DNA of 34,909 nt from an uncultured Hyphomicrobiales bacterium (GTDB taxonomy: Bacteria > Pseudomonadota > Alphaproteobacteria > Rhizobiales > Beijerinckiaceae), in the NCBI GenBank assembly GCA_903861645.1, contig CAIOVE010000053.1, forward strand, positions 1 through 34,909, written 5' to 3'. Below, piece after piece: positions 33,465-34,909 of the stretch. Position 1 is the first letter of the stretch; each line of letters opens with the position of its first letter. Below the pieces are notes generated by a model. It saw only the letters and a program-made list of their open reading frames with translations, was not told where the DNA came from and ran no database searches. Position numbers and translations under genes: made by a program.

Positions 33465-34358
33465 ATGACGCTCGCAATCGAGCCTCTGCATCCGCTTTAC
33501 GCCGCCCGGCTGACGGGCGTCGACATCCGCCAGCCCGTCGACGAGGCGATGATGAGCGCGGTGCGCGCCGCCCTGGCGCGATATGTCGTGTGCGTCATCG
33601 GACACGATAAACCGCCAACGAACGAGCAACACATCGCGTTCAGCGCGCGCCTTGGGCCGCTGGAGCGGGGCAAGTCGCCCAAGATCAAGGGCACGGAAAC
33701 ACGCGTGCCCTATCCCGAGATCGTCGACCAGAGCAATCTCAACGATGTCGGCGAGATTTACGCCGATGACGATCGCCGCCTCGCCTACAAGCGCGCCAAT
33801 AGGCTCTGGCACACCGACATGAGCTTCTACGAGGTGCGCGCGACGTACTCGCTGCTCGTGGGGCACGTGACGCCGCCATCAGGCGCGGATACCGAATTCA
33901 CCGACATGCGCGCCGTCTGGGATGCGTTGCCGGCCACGCGACAGGCGGAACTCGAGCGGCTCGTCGTCGAGCATTCCTACTGGTACAGCCGCGTGCAGGG
34001 CGGCGGCCCGGAACCCACGGAAGAAGAGCGCGCGTCAAGGCCGCCCGCGCGCCATCCGCTCGTCCATGTTCACGCGCCTTCCGGTCGCAAGGCGCTTTAT
34101 CTCGCCTCGCACGCCAGCGACATCGTCGGCTGGCCGCGCGAAAAGGCGCGCGCGCTGATCGCGGAGTTGATGGACTTCGCGGTGCAGCCCCGCTTCGTTT
34201 ACGCGCACAAGTGGCGGCGTGGCGACGTGCTGATCTGGGACAATCTCGCGACGATGCATCGCGCGACGGCCTTCGATGACCGGCATTTCGTGCGCGACAT
34301 GCGACGCACGACCTGTCGCGAGAGGTCGATGGAGTCGGGCGACTCACGCATCGTCTGA
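33465..34358 (+). CDS. TauD/TfdA-family Fe(II)/2-oxoglutarate dioxygenase
   Basis: The start at 33465 has AGGGAG upstream and gives 297 residues. Iron ligands are H116 and D118 in LWHTDMSFYE and H265 in NLATMHRATAFDDRH; R280 in VRDMRRTT is at the spacing of the TauD 2-oxoglutarate-binding arginine. ALYLASHASDIVGWPREKARALIAEL is the conserved region preceding the distal His, as in TfdA-type enzymes. It is only distantly similar to the other dioxygenase at 8120, so the two are not recent duplicates. Substrate unknown; taurine, alkyl sulfates and aryloxyalkanoates are used by relatives. It stands alone on the strand, divergent from a Bug gene. Confidence 0.9.
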   Translation: MTLAIEPLHPLYAARLTGVDIRQPVDEAMMSAVRAALARYVVCVIGHDKPPTNEQHIAFSARLGPLERGKSPKIKGTETRVPYPEIVDQSNLNDVGEIYADDDRRLAYKRANRLWHTDMSFYEVRATYSLLVGHVTPPSGADTEFTDMRAVWDALPATRQAELERLVVEHSYWYSRVQGGGPEPTEEERASRPPARHPLVHVHAPSGRKALYLASHASDIVGWPREKARALIAELMDFAVQPRFVYAHKWRRGDVLIWDNLATMHRATAFDDRHFVRDMRRTTCRERSMESGDSRIV

Positions 34359-34540
34359 AGGTCCGGAGATCAGAGCGGTTTCAATCCAGCCGCCCGTTCC
34401 GGCCCGCGGGCGCCGGGTTTCGCGGCGAACTGGCGTTTCCGTCAACTTGCGTTAAATAGCGGGAGTTGGCGCGTGCCAGCGGCATGGCTTTCGCTTTTTC
34501 GCGGCGAGCGCCGGGTGGTTTTTTCCAGAGTTCCCATTTC

Positions 34541-34807
34541 ATGAACCAAACCGATAAGCCCGCGAGCGCCGGGGCATCCAGCCATGGCGAACGCATCGAA
34601 TCGCTGAACGGACTTCGCGCGGTCAGCGTGTTTCTGGTGATCGCGTCGCATCTCGCCACATCCGACGGCACGCCGAAGTGGCTCGCGCCAGCGTTCGCCG
34701 TTTTCAACGGCCGGCTTTTCGATGGCGCGCTTGGCGTAGGCATGTTTTTTTGCATCAGCGGGTTTCTGATCAGTGTCTGTCCGGAGAGATCATGCTGGAT
34801 TGCATAG
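34541..34807 (+). pseudogene. Acyltransferase 3 family membrane protein, truncated by the IS
   Basis: The frame from ATG 34541 has the acyltransferase-3 opening RIESLNGLRAVSVFLVIASHL, including the family's conserved Arg and His, then GALGVGMFFCISGFLIS. After GFLI the host gene should go on for another 270 or more residues. Instead the IS begins at 34773 and the frame ends after VCPERSCWIA at 34807. Only about 77 host codons remain, so the product cannot fold as a full transporter-like acyltransferase and is presumably inactive. Intact relatives O-acetylate surface polysaccharides. The 182-bp gap upstream (34359-34540) holds no gene; it contains a small TGGC/GCCA hairpin and no convincing promoter. 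Confidence 0.85.
34773..34783. repeat. IS terminal inverted repeat, right copy
   Basis: GTGTCTGTCCG, identical in inverted orientation to 48-58. The flanking host triplet is TCA (34770-34772). It begins exactly where the acyltransferase frame stops resembling its family. Confidence 0.7.
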
Positions 34808-34909
34808 CTTTCTGAGCATAAGCCTTATTGACGCGAGGCGCAGGAACGCGAGCGCTCTTCGGTTGAGATTTTCCCAGTCCTTGGCTAGGCGCCTGCACCT
34901 CCCGAGCCA
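34790..34909 (-). CDS. IS5-family transposase, C-terminal fragment
   Basis: The minus strand from the edge reads WLGRCRRLAKDWENLNRR, then ALAFLRLASIRLMLRKLCNP and a final Ala before TGA at 34792-34790. WLGRCRRLAKDWENLN is the very typical C-terminal signature of IS5-family DDE transposases, with the catalytic Glu in the DWEN region or just before it. The fragment is open at the window edge and shows no frameshift, so the full copy may be intact. Subgroup cannot be fixed from 39 residues; a TNA target would fit the IS1031 group. Confidence 0.93.
   Translation of the reverse strand, partial: WLGRCRRLAKDWENLNRRALAFLRLASIRLMLRKLCNPA

Larger units (their letters stand above)
34773..34909 (-). mobile_element. 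Right-edge fragment of an IS5-family insertion sequence (3' end)
   Basis: This holds the terminal repeat at 34773-34783, a few non-coding bases and the last 39 codons of the transposase on the minus strand. The rest of the element lies beyond the window. Orientation is the same as that of the left-edge fragment, so two such copies flank the window as direct repeats. Confidence 0.85.

Noticed and set aside
34381-34755. 124-codon minus-strand frame at the acyltransferase
   Set aside because: It overlaps the acyltransferase N-terminus, whose motifs are clear, and has no family-like sequence.

Overview
The window is GC-rich DNA from an alphaproteobacterium, most likely of the order Hyphomicrobiales. 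This rests on overall protein character, several orphan Bug/TctC-type binding proteins, divergent core genes typical of that group, and promoter elements resembling its CTTGAC-N17-CTATAT consensus. No rRNA, tRNA, CRISPR array or prophage was seen. The species cannot be named from the sequence alone.

Both edges are ends of an IS5-family-like insertion sequence. Positions 1-58 and 34773-34909 share the terminal motif GTGTCTGTCCG in inverted orientation. The right edge encodes the C-terminus of an IS5-type transposase. Each IS end truncates a host gene: a small secreted protein at the left and a membrane acyltransferase at the right. The window is probably an assembly contig that stops at two copies of a repeated IS.

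Region 1 (260-4644) is a branched-chain amino acid operon: promoter, a 17-codon leader peptide rich in Leu/Val codons, attenuator-like hairpins, ilvB, ilvN, a frameshifted NTF2-like gene, ilvC and a strong intrinsic terminator. Region 2 (4726-9871) holds a nitrate/sulfonate/taurine-type ABC ATPase and permease without a binding protein, a secreted hypothetical, a Bug binding protein divergent from a TauD-type dioxygenase, and a MetF-like reductase. The reductase is in an operon with an HTH-methyltransferase fusion (to 11350).

Region 3 (11476-18476) has thyA with a CPBP membrane protease, then two Bug proteins flanking a tandem pair of closely related 499-residue membrane proteins, possibly GT-C-like. 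Region 4 (18551-24048) is a complete livKHMGF-type ABC operon with a recognisable promoter and operator-like inverted repeat, followed by a metallo-beta-lactamase-fold hydrolase. Region 5 (24054-28232) includes a DUF1499 protein, 4-hydroxybenzoate hydroxylase (pobA) coupled to a hotdog thioesterase, a small membrane protein, and an overlapping pyroglutamyl-peptidase-like/TerC pair. Region 6 (28427-34358) has a DUF900-type lipoprotein hydrolase, a full-length methylmalonyl-CoA mutase, a small secreted protein, and a second divergent Bug/TauD pair.

The genes suggest a metabolically versatile heterotroph. It makes branched-chain amino acids under attenuation control, uses aromatics through protocatechuate, has a propionyl-CoA/methylmalonyl-CoA route, and scavenges organic acids or sulfonates with many periplasmic binding proteins.
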